Source: Linaria vulgaris
Lineage: Eukaryota > Streptophyta > Magnoliopsida > Lamiales > Plantaginaceae
Reading direction: 5' to 3'
DNA: 64,000 bases
Assembly: GCA_948329865.1 (NCBI GenBank)
Contig: OX415251.1
Span: 25,405,252-25,469,251 of the forward strand
The notes beneath the pieces are model-generated. The model ran no database searches, was not told the DNA's origin, and worked only from the letters and a program-made list of their open reading frames with translations. The position numbers and the translations under genes were made by a program. Each line of letters starts with the position of its first letter. The first letter of the stretch is position 1. Of the stretch, positions 21,594 to 32,492 are shown piece by piece.

Positions 21594-22158
21594 TGATTGA
21601 ACCATGCGCCATGACGCACGAGCTTAAAGATGTTAATGGCACTCACTTTGTCCGAAGTGATTAATAAATGGATACTCGTGGCCCGCATGAGTATAAACTG
21701 TGCACGGCACCCACTAATGGTAAATTATGTGGTTAAAATGATAACTTACCCCACTAACGGTATTTTATGTGGTTAAATTTTAAATACCCCACTTTGTTCA
21801 AAGTGGTTAATGAATGAATACTTATGGCCCGCATGAGTATAAAATGTGCACGGCACCCCCCTCCCCAAATCAATCTTGATTTCTTTTGAGCTACGTTATG
21901 ACTTGATCCTTTTATTAAGGTACGTAGGCAGCTTAGAAGTTTTCTCTAGTTCAGTCATGAAATTTGCTTAAGTTGGTCTTGTTGCACTATCCTACATTGC
22001 TCATGGAAAATAAAGATGATGCCAAATATTAAAGAATAATTCAAAGCGAGATAAATAAAGGCAAATCTCTTATTAAATCTCAAAGTTCGGTGATACTACG
22101 AGTCCAAAGCAAAAGCAAAACAAAATAAAGCAAACAAATAAAGAAAAGAACAAAAGAC
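21594..22158. repeat. Spacer with direct repeat between pol and antisense ORF
   Basis: Two similar units (about 21650-21720 and 21790-21860) share GGCCCGCATGAGTATAAA and GTGCACGGCACCC. Between them lie two shorter TTATGTGGTTAAA-type repeats. The reverse Gypsy copy has the same spacer at 40228-40840, where the run of C (G on the plus strand) has grown to about 22 bases. No gene is seen. Confidence 0.6.
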
Positions 22159-25131
22159 TCAATCATAAGGTCTCGCGTTCCTCAACTCGCGATGCGCTGC
22201 TTCCAGCTGCGCTCTCAAAGTGACCAAGTCTTCATTGTTATTCTGGTCCTGAAGTACCCTCAGTTCTTCTTCAAAGGTGGAGAGGTCACCCTCGGCAATG
22301 CTAAACAATTCTTCTTGGCGTTTCAAGCAAGAGTTGAGCTTCTTTTGCTTTTTCTTCAAGCCTTGCAACCTTTTCGTGACGCTTTGAAGCTCATCTTTGG
22401 TAGATTGGATGTGGATTGCTTCTTTGTCTTTCCTTTCCGTGGCTCCTCGAATATAGTCTTTAACTTCACCACGTTGTACCTCAACTCGCTCAATGGATGT
22501 GGAGTTTGCCTTGTCAAAAGTAGTAGCTTTCTCGACTAAAGGTTCCAATAAAGCTTCCAAATGAGAGATGTTTATGCCCTTCGTCTTAAGTGAGTCAAGA
22601 AGAAATTGAAATTCACCCTTCATAGAAGAAATGGCTTCAATGGGGGTACGTAAAATCCTCTCACTTAGTCGCTCCCACAAACCAATGGCGTACTCCTTGT
22701 CGTAGTCTCTTAGAAAACTCCTACCATCAAAAACCAAAGTAGTGGGAATTGGAGGCGTGTGTTTCCTCGTCGGGACATGTTGTTCATCACCAATGGAGAT
22801 TGTTTCTTCCTCGACCTGCGACATACAAGTACAAGAACTTAGAAAGAGAAGCAAAACGAAGATCAAGCAAAGTTTGAATTTGCAGTACGAATGGTCTTGC
22901 TAGAGGCATCATTCTTCTCTTGCTGTGATGAACTTAAGTCCCTCTTGGATATTTTCCAATGGCGATCGGCGTTGCTGCTACCACTCTCTTTGGGGGTACT
23001 TTTCCTCTTCGTTGAGTCTTCCACCTTAATATGTGATGAGTCTCGCGTGCTCTTCCTGGTGGAAATGGCTTGCTTGTCAACACTTGCTGCAACTTCTTCA
23101 ACCCCACCAAGTATCATGGGCTTTTGTGGAGAAAGCAAAGAATCAATGTTGTCCTCGAGGTAGCTCGCATGGATCTTGACCAACCATGTCTTGTAATCCT
23201 CCGTACAAGACCTTTTGGCGCTAATAGGAACGCCCAGAACACAAGCTTTTGAGCAAGACTTAGACGAAGTACTCATCCTCCAATAACAAATTCCCTCCGC
23301 TAGAGTAGCCTCGCGTTGGTCATGCTGAAGTACGCCTGGGACTTCTTGATAGTATCTAATTTTCGACTAAATCGATGTGGACTGTATGGCTAAATGTCAA
23401 AAGTCTCGTCTTGCCTCAAAGTAAGGTAGCACGAATGAAAGTTGATGAAGCATTCACGCTCTGTCTAGTTAATGCTGCCATTCTCCACAAACGCAAAGTC
23501 CTTGACATGCGAAGGACATTGCATACCCAATTGGCATAGTCGGCTCGATGAATCCTCTTACGGGCTTCCCTGGGTTCAAAACCCTTTGCGCCACCGTCTC
23601 CAGAATATAAGGTCATTCCAAGCCCGCTCGACCCTTGATATGTAGTAAAATGAGTCTTGAAGTATTGCGCCACCTAGCCATAGACGAAGTGGATTGGAAA
23701 AGGGATGTAATTGTAAGAAGGTAGTGTAGATCTCGATATTGCGTGGAGCCCTTTGTAGATGGATGCTAAAATCGGAATTGCAAGGCCTGCACGTTCATTA
23801 TTTGCCATGAAAATCGCCATCTTGAATACGCCAGGACGGATAAAGCCTACATCTTTCATAGGGAGAACGAACAGGCACAACCAGCATGCTAAGTGCGCGG
23901 CTAAATATGTCTCTTTCTTCAAGCTCTCTTTGACGTCAATCATGAAAATAATGTTTCTTCTTGTGACGACCATTTCTCATAGGATCCAAGGTTGCCAAGA
24001 GGGTTGTGCATTGACATGGGCCGGCGTGCATTCTTCATTATCTTTCTCTCTTTGCGGGGTGGAGATTGTTTGTATTTGACATCCTTCTTTGACCACAAGT
24101 TGATCCACTCCTTGCTTGACACACGAGAATCATCACCGCTGACATCTGCTCGAAGTATGTGGAATGCGTGGAAAAAGGCTTTGCTTGATCGTGGAATGTA
24201 AGAATCTCCTTTTGCATCTCTTCCGCATAGCTCCCTCTCGCAGGGCATGACCTCATCGTACATGAACCTGCGCAATGGTAGACTGCTAAGGAATTCTAAG
24301 TCCCATAATGAGATTGACAGCTCACTGAGTGACGTAAAGAGAGTGTTTATTGAAGGCGACCATGTTTCGCATAAGTCTTTCATGATTTCTGTGTTGCACT
24401 CATACGTGAAGAGAGACGCGTAGACTGAGTTGTATATCTTTATGGATTGAAGTGCACCGAACAAGGATATCACCTGTCCACTCTCAATATCAAGGAAAGA
24501 AGCGAACCTCGCCAGGAACGTAAAGAGAAGCGTCTGTCCACGCGGCGTCGCCTTGCATGATGCGTCGTCCCAAAGTTGAAAGAGGCGTGTAGTCGATTGA
24601 TGGTTGGTGATGCGCGGCACGGAGCACCAACATTCGGGAGGATCTTCTCGAAGACTGGAGATATTCTTCAGTCCACTCCTTCAATTGACTGTTGTTTGTC
24701 AATGTTGGCCACGGGCTCGCATAATATCCATCAATCGGAGTGCCCACCTTCAAGATTGTGCCTCGTCTAGTTGATTGACTGTCGTCGTCAATGATGACCA
24801 AATTCTCTGCGCTAGATGAGAAAGAGCCTTTCTTGAATGAAACAATTGTAGTAATTATGAAACGACAAGAGAGACAAGTTAGCAATTGACGAGGAAGAAT
24901 AGAGCAAATAATATAAGAAAATGGCAAATGCAAAAAAAAAAAAAAAACTGCTGCGAATACGAATGCGAAAGCAAAAAAAAAAATGCTGCTGCTGCTGCTG
25001 CGAAAAGGGAAGAAAAGAAAAAAAAAATCACCTACCGTACTAAGAAGAAAAAGATGTCTCGTTCGTCGGTTCTTGTGTCCGTAAGTTGATTGTCTTCTCC
25101 GAATGGCTGCACTGCGCATATGGGTGTGCAT
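22159..25131 (-). pseudogene. Antisense ORF of the Gypsy element: plant mobile domain (PMD) protein
   Basis: Reading right to left: a Phe/Ser-rich doubtful leader, then KKGSFSSSAENLVIIDDDSQ (near 24830), then the PMD segments. These include LQSIKIYNSVYASLF, LSELSISLWDLEFLSSLP, FWSKKDVKY-like sequence, and YLAAHLACWLCLFVLPMKDV followed by GFIRPGVFKMAIFMAN. Then come a basic linker and a C-terminal coiled coil (KRLQGLKKKQKKLNS, EELRVLQDQ) ending at 22159. Frames change near 24550, 23960, 23674 and 22865, so it is broken or needs introns. PMD proteins include the host factors MAIN and MAIL1; PMD ORFs are also carried by some Gypsy and Mutator-like elements. A paralogue on the opposite strand is at 37521-40227. 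Confidence 0.75.
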
Positions 25132-26010
25132 TTGGATCGGATCGGATCGAATCGGATCAAATCGAGGCTGAAAGTCGATTTTGATCCTGGAGAAATAAGG
25201 ATCGAAATCGAATCAATCTAAAACGATCTGATTCGATCCAAAATTATTCAATTTCGATCCTTTTTTTTCTTATTTAATTTAATATCAATGGGACCAACCA
25301 CAACATTCAAACAGAGTTACTGAATTACAAAATTCACTTTAATATGGTTCTCAATCACACTTTTTGACACAAAACAAAAAACAATTATAAAAGATACACT
25401 TTCACAAATTAATTTTCACCACTTTATACTTTCCATTCACCAGACTATGCACTGGCTTATCAGCATCTTCATTCAAGGTTACTCCAGCACTCTCAATTTT
25501 GATCAATGTCAGTATCACCAACAACATCAGTTTCATTTGAAGTTATGCCTTCACTCCCAACATCAACCACAATATCACCAACATGCAACAACAACACCTT
25601 CAGCTCCAATCAAATGAGTTTCCTCTTGACAATTGTATAGGTTTCCCAAAGACAAAAACGTGGCCTTCAAATGGACTAAGGAAAAGATGTTAGGTAGGTG
25701 TATATATAAAAATATAATATTAGCATTATATATAGAAATATCTTAGTAGCATGTTAATAGGCTTGGCATTATAGATAAAAATATAATGTTATATATATAT
25801 TATTATATATTTAATTATTTTTAAAAAATAAGATGAGTATTCGATCCGATCAGATTATCAGCCTCTAAAATCGAGGATCGAATCAAATGGGTGTTCGATC
25901 CTAAAGCAAAAATCAAAAGTCGGATCAAATATTCAATCCGATCCTCGGATTGGATCATTCGATCGATTTTCACCCGATTCGATCGATCCGATTCTTTTTG
26001 CACAGCCCTA
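25119..26010. mobile_element. hAT-like MITE of about 890 bases with 8-base target duplication
   Basis: Left end TATGGGTGTGCATTTGGATC and right end ...TTTTTGCACAGCCCTA are imperfect terminal inverted repeats. Both ends are rich in GGATCGGATCGAATC-type motifs. Flanks are ACTGCGCA (25111-25118) and GCTGCGCA (26011-26018), a 7/8 match expected of an 8-base hAT target duplication. No transposase is encoded. It lies in the 5' part of the antisense ORF region of the Gypsy element. Confidence 0.7.
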
Positions 26011-26443
26011 GCTGCGCAAGAAGAAAAGGATTAACACAATTAAACCCTTGCATGTATATATATACATATATCATAAGCATTCATAATATTCAACGAAAAA
26101 GAGGAAGAAGAAAAAAAGAGGCTTTCATTTGTTTGTTCGTCGCACCGTCGAGAAAATATGCGGCGAAATCTTTGCCCGTCGGAATTTCATCAATGTGCTA
26201 CTTGCTTCGTCGACGGACGAAACCGAATTTGGAGAAAAAGAAAAAAAAAACGAAGAGAATTGAATATAAAGAAAAAAGAGTATTTTTCGTGTCTTATATA
26301 GAATTCCCAAGAGGGAGTCTCAAAAATGAATTAACATGTATTTTTCATAACAAGTAAATTTTAAATTAGGAATTTCATACATGACTTTTCAATTCGAACA
26401 ACGAACGTTTCGTGCTTAAAGGGTGTGGTAGACTTTTTAGGGG
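26011..26443 (+). other. Gypsy 3' internal sequence before LTR copy 2
   Basis: Purine-rich and AT-rich internal sequence without a credible gene. 26308-26420 is shared with 13700-13818. A purine run AGAGGGAG lies near 26312; the bases directly before the LTR (TTTTTAGGGG) are a weak polypurine tract. Confidence 0.5.
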
Positions 26444-27560
26444 TGTTGACAAATAAATTTCGTGTACTCCAATTAAATATTGACAAGTGTTAAATTAAAT
26501 TATTAAAAATTAAATTAATTATTTCTATTTTCAATTTGGAATTTTACTAAGTTAAATTTCAATTATTAATAGATTAACTCATTTATTTTCTAATATATAT
26601 TGTTGGCCAATCAAATAAAGCCACATGAAAAAGATGGAGAATTGCAATCAATCAAATAAAGCCACGTGAAAAAAATGATGATGTGATGCAACCAATCAAA
26701 CAAGGCCATGCGGAAAAGATGATATATTTCAACCAATCACATTATTACACGTGGAAATATGATGTGTTCTAGATATTTCTTGATAAGCAAGACTAACTTA
26801 AATTCATGCTTACCTTGAAAATAAAACCGACTAATCACAAGCAAGGAGCTCTAAGTTTTTACAACTATAAATAGGGGTCCACTCATAAAGAAAGGCACAC
26901 ACAAATATTCATAAGTTTAAGAAGGAAAAGCTCTAATTTTTTCGCTCCACCAAGTTCATCCATCTTCAAGCGTTCTTCGCGTCATTCAAGGTGTTCCTCA
27001 CAAAAACCTCCGTTTGATCCATCATCAAGCCTCAAGTCCATCAAATAACCATTCTTGAAGATCGCACTTCTGCCGAGGAAGATCGAGCTTCAACAAATTC
27101 AACAAATCCAAGTCAAGTTCATACCATTCTTCAACAATCTTCAAGAAAAAAGTCAGTTTGATTCGAGAACAAGATGCAAGGCCCTCGAAAAACTGTTTTT
27201 GAAGATCAAAGTCCCTTTAAAAGAAGATCAAAGTCCACATATCCGAAGAACTAAAGACGAAGATCATATCGTTCTTCAACCATCTTCAAATCAAATTCGA
27301 AGTCAAAAGACCGTTCGATCTGAGATCAAGCTGCCAAGCCTTCACATCGACGTTTGTCAAATATTCAAGTACCTTGAAGAAGATCGAAGTGAAGATTTTC
27401 TTCAAGATTTGTTTAAAGTTCAAGTCATTGTCCTTCTAAAATCGAATCAGAGGATCAAAGAGATTGTAACTCTATAAATTCATCAAATTTCGCAAGTTTT
27501 ATTTGTTCAACTATTTTTTTCGTCTTTTATTTTAAAGACTTAGAAAAATTTGTTGCTACA
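26444..27560 (+). repeat. Gypsy LTR copy 2, shared by two tandem units
   Basis: Starts TGTTGACAAATAAATTTC and ends TTGCTACA. It is preceded by 3' internal sequence and followed by a primer site and gag, so it is both the 3' LTR of the unit to its left and the 5' LTR of the unit to its right. It keeps the CCAAT/G-box array (about 26610-26760) and a TATA box near 26866. Confidence 0.85.
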
Positions 27561-28721
27561 AATTTTTAGCACGCCCAGTGGGACCATCTCTACCTCTCAT
27601 CTCTTTTCATCAAGGACAAGAAGACGCATCTACATGAGTTCAATGAAGACTCACTCAATGACTCAATCAAAGGAAGACCAAAAGGGAAAGATGATGGAAG
27701 AGTTTGCACGCGACGATGATCAACGTGATGAAGCTGCTTTTCTTGAAGAGTCCAACAAGGATGGACAATCTCCTTCTACATCTCCACGTACTAAGTCGAA
27801 ATCTCCTACCTCGGCATATGTAGCACCCGCCATGACAACAAATGCTACAACTTTGGAGGAACAACTCGCTGCAACAACGAAGGCAATGGAGTGGCTTACG
27901 AGGCGTACTGTTGAGCAAGATGCAAATATTGAGAAACTTCTAAGCAAATGAGAAGTTGTTGAGACAACTGACGTAGCACAAAAACGCCCACAACATCTTG
28001 AGAAAGGGGAGACGTCTATCAAGCGCAATTTAATTGAAAAGGATAAATCCACAAAAGAGCTCCAAGACTTTCCCGGCGACATGATTCATGCTGCTCAGTT
28101 GAAAAAGTTCATCATGGGAGCAATCAAGGAAAACATTGGAGGAAGTTCTGAGTCTTGATTAACATACTCAAAGCCATATACTAGAAGGATTGACATTCTG
28201 AAGTTGGCAAGTGGATATCAACCCCCAAAGTTTCAATAGTTTGATGGCAAATGCAGCCCTAAGCAACATGTTGCTCATTTTGTGGAGACATGCAACAATG
28301 CGGGGACTTACAGGGGATCAATTGGTAAAACAATTCGTCCGATCACTCAAAGGGAATGCATTTGACTGGGACATTGACTTAGAGGTAGAGTCCATTGATT
28401 GTTGGGATCAATTAGAGCAAGAATTCCTCAACCGTTTCTACAGCACTCGAAGAACTCTCAGCATGGTTGAACTCACAAGCACTCGTCAATGGAAGGAAGA
28501 ACTCATCGTTGACTACATCGATTGTTGGAGAAACTTGAGCCTTAATTGCAAAGATCGATTATCCGAGACCTCGACCATTGAGATGTGCATCCAAGGAATG
28601 CATTGGGGACTTCGGTACATACTTCAAGGTATTTAACCTAGATCATTTGAAGAGTTGGCAACTAGAGCACATGACATGGAGTTGAGCATGAGTGCAAGTG
28701 GAGCTGATGGGCCGCTCGTTG
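27561..28721 (+). pseudogene. Second Gypsy unit: primer site, gag leader and gag core, truncated
   Basis: After primer site 27567-27585 the leader ORF (27634-27951) and the gag core follow. The core is open from 28211 to 28636 and contains DQLVKQFVRSLKGNAFDW, QLEQEFLNRFYSTRR and EMCIQGMHWGLRYI. It lacks the 360-base insertion of unit 1. Homology with unit 1 (16330-16410) ends at GCCGCTCGTTG, about 28721, where CACTA-like sequence takes over. The rest of this unit is missing. Confidence 0.8.
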
Positions 28722-29066
28722 TTAACTTACTAATGACTTGCACATTGTTAACGACTACTAGGCGGTAGCTGAAATGTAGTGACCTTCGGACGGTAGATCT
28801 TGACCCCCATGTCATTAGTAACCGTTCGATGATCGCTAATGTGTTTGACGTCATTAGCGATTGCCTGGGGGTTGCTAATGACCGACGATCGCTTGTTGTC
28901 ACCGAAATTGTTGTGACTACCCGACGATTGCAAAGGGTCATATGCGACGGCCCGGTTGTTGCTAAATTTTAACACTTGAAGCATCTGCGGCCTCTGGTTT
29001 GCGACTGTCGGAAGATCACAAATGGGCCTTTAGCGACTGCCAGAAGGTGTCGTTTACCTTGTAGTG
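28722..29066. mobile_element. CACTA-type transposon end fragment
   Basis: The segment ends CCTTGTAGTG, the inverted form of the CACTACAAGG terminus of CACTA (En/Spm) elements. Upstream are several short degenerate subterminal repeats around TAATGAC, GCGATTGCC and CGACGATTGC. The opposite terminus is not found; the left edge joins truncated gag. 29067-29116 holds nothing recognisable. Confidence 0.55.
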
Positions 29067-29116
29067 ATTAATGATCTTAATATTTTGAAGTAGTCGAGAT
29101 AAGAGAGGAAACGAGA

Positions 29117-29681
29117 TAGTGTAGAATTATTTGTTACATGAGTGGCTACAACCGTGGCAATAACTGATAAAACTATGACTTGTCGAACGTCGCATATTAA
29201 GATTTGTTACTCTTAAATTATGGTCACAACCCTTAAAAAATTATTTTAGTTTCTATTTATACATATAGCCCCTTCTCCCTCTAATAATCTGTTTTAGGAA
29301 AATATGAGGAAATCTAAATTTTAATATGGTATTGCAGTGTACCCAATTTATTGTAGGTTTTGTCAACTATCTAACTCACGTGCTACGATTCAAGACTCAT
29401 TTTCGAGCTATAGGTGAATTTTTTTTATCCCACATTACTTGGGGAATGATTTTGATTTTTGTTTTTACATACTTTGCCCCTAGAAACCTATCCCTAGAAT
29501 AAGGCTTTTCAATGGAAAGTTTAAAGGGATCTAAAATTCTAATTATTGTGGATCAAAATTGGATCTATGCATGACATCTAATATGGAAAAGCAAGCAAGG
29601 TCTTGAGAAACTAAAGTTTGTAAATTAGCTATTATGTTAGACTACAAAAACAGATTAATTCTTCTAATTTGATATGGTAAC
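29117..29681. repeat. Flank block of a 1.64 kb direct duplication, first copy
   Basis: 29117-29681 closely matches 42891-43453 (shared start TAGTGTAGAATTATTTG, end GATATGGTAAC), and the homology continues through the LTRs that follow. No gene is visible. The final GTAAC (29677-29681) equals the target duplication of the LTR at 43454. Confidence 0.8.
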
Positions 29682-30755
29682 TGTAGCAAAAAAATTTTCT
29701 AAGTCTTTAAAATAAAAGACCAAAAAATTGTTGAACAAATAAAACTTGTGAGTTTGATGAATTTATGGAGTAACAATCTCTTTGATCCTCTGTTTCAATT
29801 TTACAAGGACAATGACTTGAACTTTAAACAAATCTTGATAGAAAGGTACTTGAATATTTGACAAACGTCGATGCGTGGGCTTGACAGCTTGATCTCGGAT
29901 CGAACGGACTTTTGACTTTGAATTTGATTTGAAGATTGTTGAAGAACGATATGATCTTCGCCTTCAGTTCTTCGGATATATGGACTTTGATCTTCTTTAA
30001 AAGGGACTTTGATCTTCAAAAACAGTTTTTCGAGGGCCTTGCAGCTTGTTTTCGGACCAAACGGACTTTGGGCTTGAAGATCGTTGAAGAACGATATGAA
30101 CTTGATGTCGAATATGCTGAATTTATTGAGGCTCGACCTTCTTTGGCCGAAGTGCGATCTTCAAAAACAGTTATTTGGTGGAATTGAGGCTTGATGATGG
30201 ATCAAACAAAGGTTTTCGCGAAGAACGCTTGAAGATGGATGAACTTGCTGGAGCGAAAAACTTAGAGCTTTTCCCTCTTCAACTTGTGAATATTTGTGTG
30301 TGCCTTTTTCTCCAAGAGAGGACCGTTATTTATAGTTGTAGGACCTAGAGCCTCTTTGCTTGTGATTGGTTGTTTTTCTTTTCAAGATAAACATGGATTT
30401 AATTTGGCTTGCTTATCAAGAAATATCTAGAACACATCATATTTCCACGTGTAATAATGTGATTGGTTGAAATATATCATCTTTTCCACATGGCCTTGTT
30501 TGATTGGTTGAATCACATCATCATTTTTTCACGTGGCTTTATTTGATTGGTTGCAATTCTCCATCTTTTCCATGTGGCTTTATTTGATTGGCCAACAATA
30601 TATGTATTAGGAAATTAATTAATTAATCTATCAATAATTGGAATTTAATTTAGTAAAATTCTAAATAAAAAATAGAAATAATTAATTCAACTTCTAATAA
30701 TTATTTTGAAACTTGTCAAAATTTAATTGGAGAAGACGAAATTAATTTGTCTACA
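29682..30755 (-). repeat. Gypsy LTR copy 3 (3' LTR of the reverse element)
   Basis: Begins TGTAGCAAAAAAATTTTC on the plus strand and ends TTTGTCTACA, so both termini are present. Its TATA box complement is near 30330. The left flank ends GTAAC, but the right flank (ATTGT) does not repeat it, so it is not a solo LTR at its original target. Confidence 0.8.
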
Positions 30756-31510
30756 ATTGTTCCATTGCGACTTTCCACGAATAGCATTGTGAAATGTATC
30801 TTGAAGTGAATATGTCGCAATATTTTTTTTGGGCCATCAATGAGATTGATAGAAGATTGGTACTTCATTTCAAGAATCAAATTTTCAGTGTGCCTCCATG
30901 TCAATCTTCTTGAGGACCATAATAAAATTTAAATACCAAGCCCCTTTTTTCATACACACACTTGACATATATAGTTCCTCATTTTTCTCTTTTTTTTGTT
31001 TGTTTGGAAACTTGGTCTATGTTGACCAAAAACATGCAATAACTTATTCAAGTGTTCTTCTCCACCTAAACTTCACGCACACGCACAACTTCTTTTTCTC
31101 TCTTTTGAACTTCTTGTAGAATTTTAGCTCTCAACCACCTTAAGAATCATAATCCAATAAGAACTCCAACAATATTTATCTAATAAACCAATGATATTCT
31201 AATTTCAAAAAATCTTTAAGAGAGTAGGAGTTAAACTCTTGATGCATTTACGAAACTCCAATTTGAATTCTACTTAGATTCAAACTCTGCCGAAACGTCA
31301 CCTATAAGTGGAATCGAATATGTGTTTCTTATTTTATTTTAATTTTTTATCGCGAGAGAACAATGCTTGCATCAATTTACTTTGTCTTCATCGTGAACAT
31401 TAAACTTGAAAATCCGCAACGGCGTTCTCCATTCTTCCTCAGAAATTTGATCCGATTCTCTACCTCTGTTCAATTAGGCAAAAGAATTTGGCAAGCAGCA
31501 CTCAAGAATC
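30756..31510 (-). other. Internal 3' sequence of the reverse Gypsy element, no gene seen
   Basis: AT-rich sequence between the LTR and the Tork insertion. I find no convincing ORF and no polypurine tract next to the LTR. The last five bases, GAATC, are the Tork target duplication. Confidence 0.45.
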
Positions 31511-31899
31511 TGTAGACGAGGTCCGTCTTTTCCAGCCTCCTACCGACACACCCCTTTAAGCCACCAAAAATCACCCCTTCAAGACTTGGACAGCCACCCC
31601 TTCAAGCCACCAAAATCCACCCCTTGAAGACACCAAAAGCCACCCCTTCAAGACTTGAACAGCCAACCCATCAAGACTTAAACAGCCAAGCTACTACTAC
31701 TCAATTACCTATAAATGTAGCTTCATTTGATCAGGATAAAAACACACTAAAAAAAGAGAGAAACACCGAGAAACAAAAAAAAGTAGAGTTCACACGTGAG
31801 ATTCGAGGGTTGGTTTTTTTGTAATAATCGAATGTGAGAGTTGCTCCACATATTGTAATTCGTTCGTATCGTTGAATGAATAATTTTTCAACCCCAACA
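31511..31899 (+). repeat. Tork 5' LTR
   Basis: 389 bases. The U3 part consists of tandem-like repeats around CACCCCTTCAAG and CCACCAAAA; a TATA-like CCTATAAATG lies near 31709. The two LTRs differ by several small indels in the repeated part, so LTR length differs (389 against 375). Confidence 0.88.
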
Positions 31900-31902
31900 A
31901 AG

Positions 31903-31916
31903 TGGTATCAAGAGCC
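31903..31916 (+). promoter_or_regulatory. Tork primer binding site
   Basis: TGGTATCAAGAGCC follows the LTR by three bases. It resembles the initiator-Met primer site with one extra A. Confidence 0.7.
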
Positions 31917-32492
31917 ACGAGTTTCGTCCAGTTGTTCTCCGAAACTGTGATTTCTTATCACGGTTGTGAAGCTCTATGTCCGACGATTCTGAATATATAG
32001 TTTTTAAGCTATTTCGATCGCCGGAAAGTGACGATCGAAGTCAACCCAATTCGACGTCAAAATTTTTCCGTTCCGGAATTGCGGTTTGTTACTACCGTTG
32101 TGAAGCTCGTGTTGCAAGGATTCTGAATATATATTTTACGAAATTTTTCAATCCCCGAAAACCTCCATTCCATGCCGACCGAGTTAACGGCGAGTTAACT
32201 CGGCCCAACTCACAAAACTGGCGAAGAGGAAAGGATCTGCGACCCAGGATCCGACTCGGTCAAAGCTGCTGGTCCAGTCAATGGTCAGCCGGTCAACTCT
32301 GGTCAAAACCGGATTTAATCCGGTTCAACTCCTTTCAACTTGTTTCGTCCCGGTTCAACTCATTTTTGATCCGTTTTCAACAAGGTCAGAACGGTTCCCA
32401 AGGTTTATTACCGTTCCGGATCCAACCACGTGCTCTGTTTCCCCAAATTCAGCCTCTAAATTTGGGTACAAGCAAGCTTGTGGAATTTTAAC

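Larger units (their letters stand above)
13819..27560 (+). mobile_element. Tat/Ogre-type Gypsy retrotransposon with antisense PMD ORF, full layout but defective
   Basis: Components in order: LTR 13819-14902, primer site 14909-14927, gag, protease, RT, RNase H, a second (archaeal-like) RNase H, integrase, spacer, antisense ORF on the minus strand (22159-25131), 3' internal sequence with a hAT-like MITE, and LTR 26444-27560. A double RNase H and an extra ORF between pol and the 3' LTR are typical of the Tat/Ogre lineage. Multiple stops, an RT active-site deletion and a lost integrase residue make it non-autonomous. Confidence 0.85.

Noticed and set aside
24490..25131. Phe- and Ser-rich N-terminal extension of the antisense PMD ORF
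   Set aside because: It reads through poly-A and CTG-like simple repeats and has no counterpart in the second copy; the real start is probably nearer 24850.
29682..30755. Interpretation as an independent solo LTR
   Set aside because: The right flank lacks the GTAAC duplication, while the left flank is a copy of the left flank of the LTR at 43454; it is better explained as the outer LTR of the rearranged reverse element.
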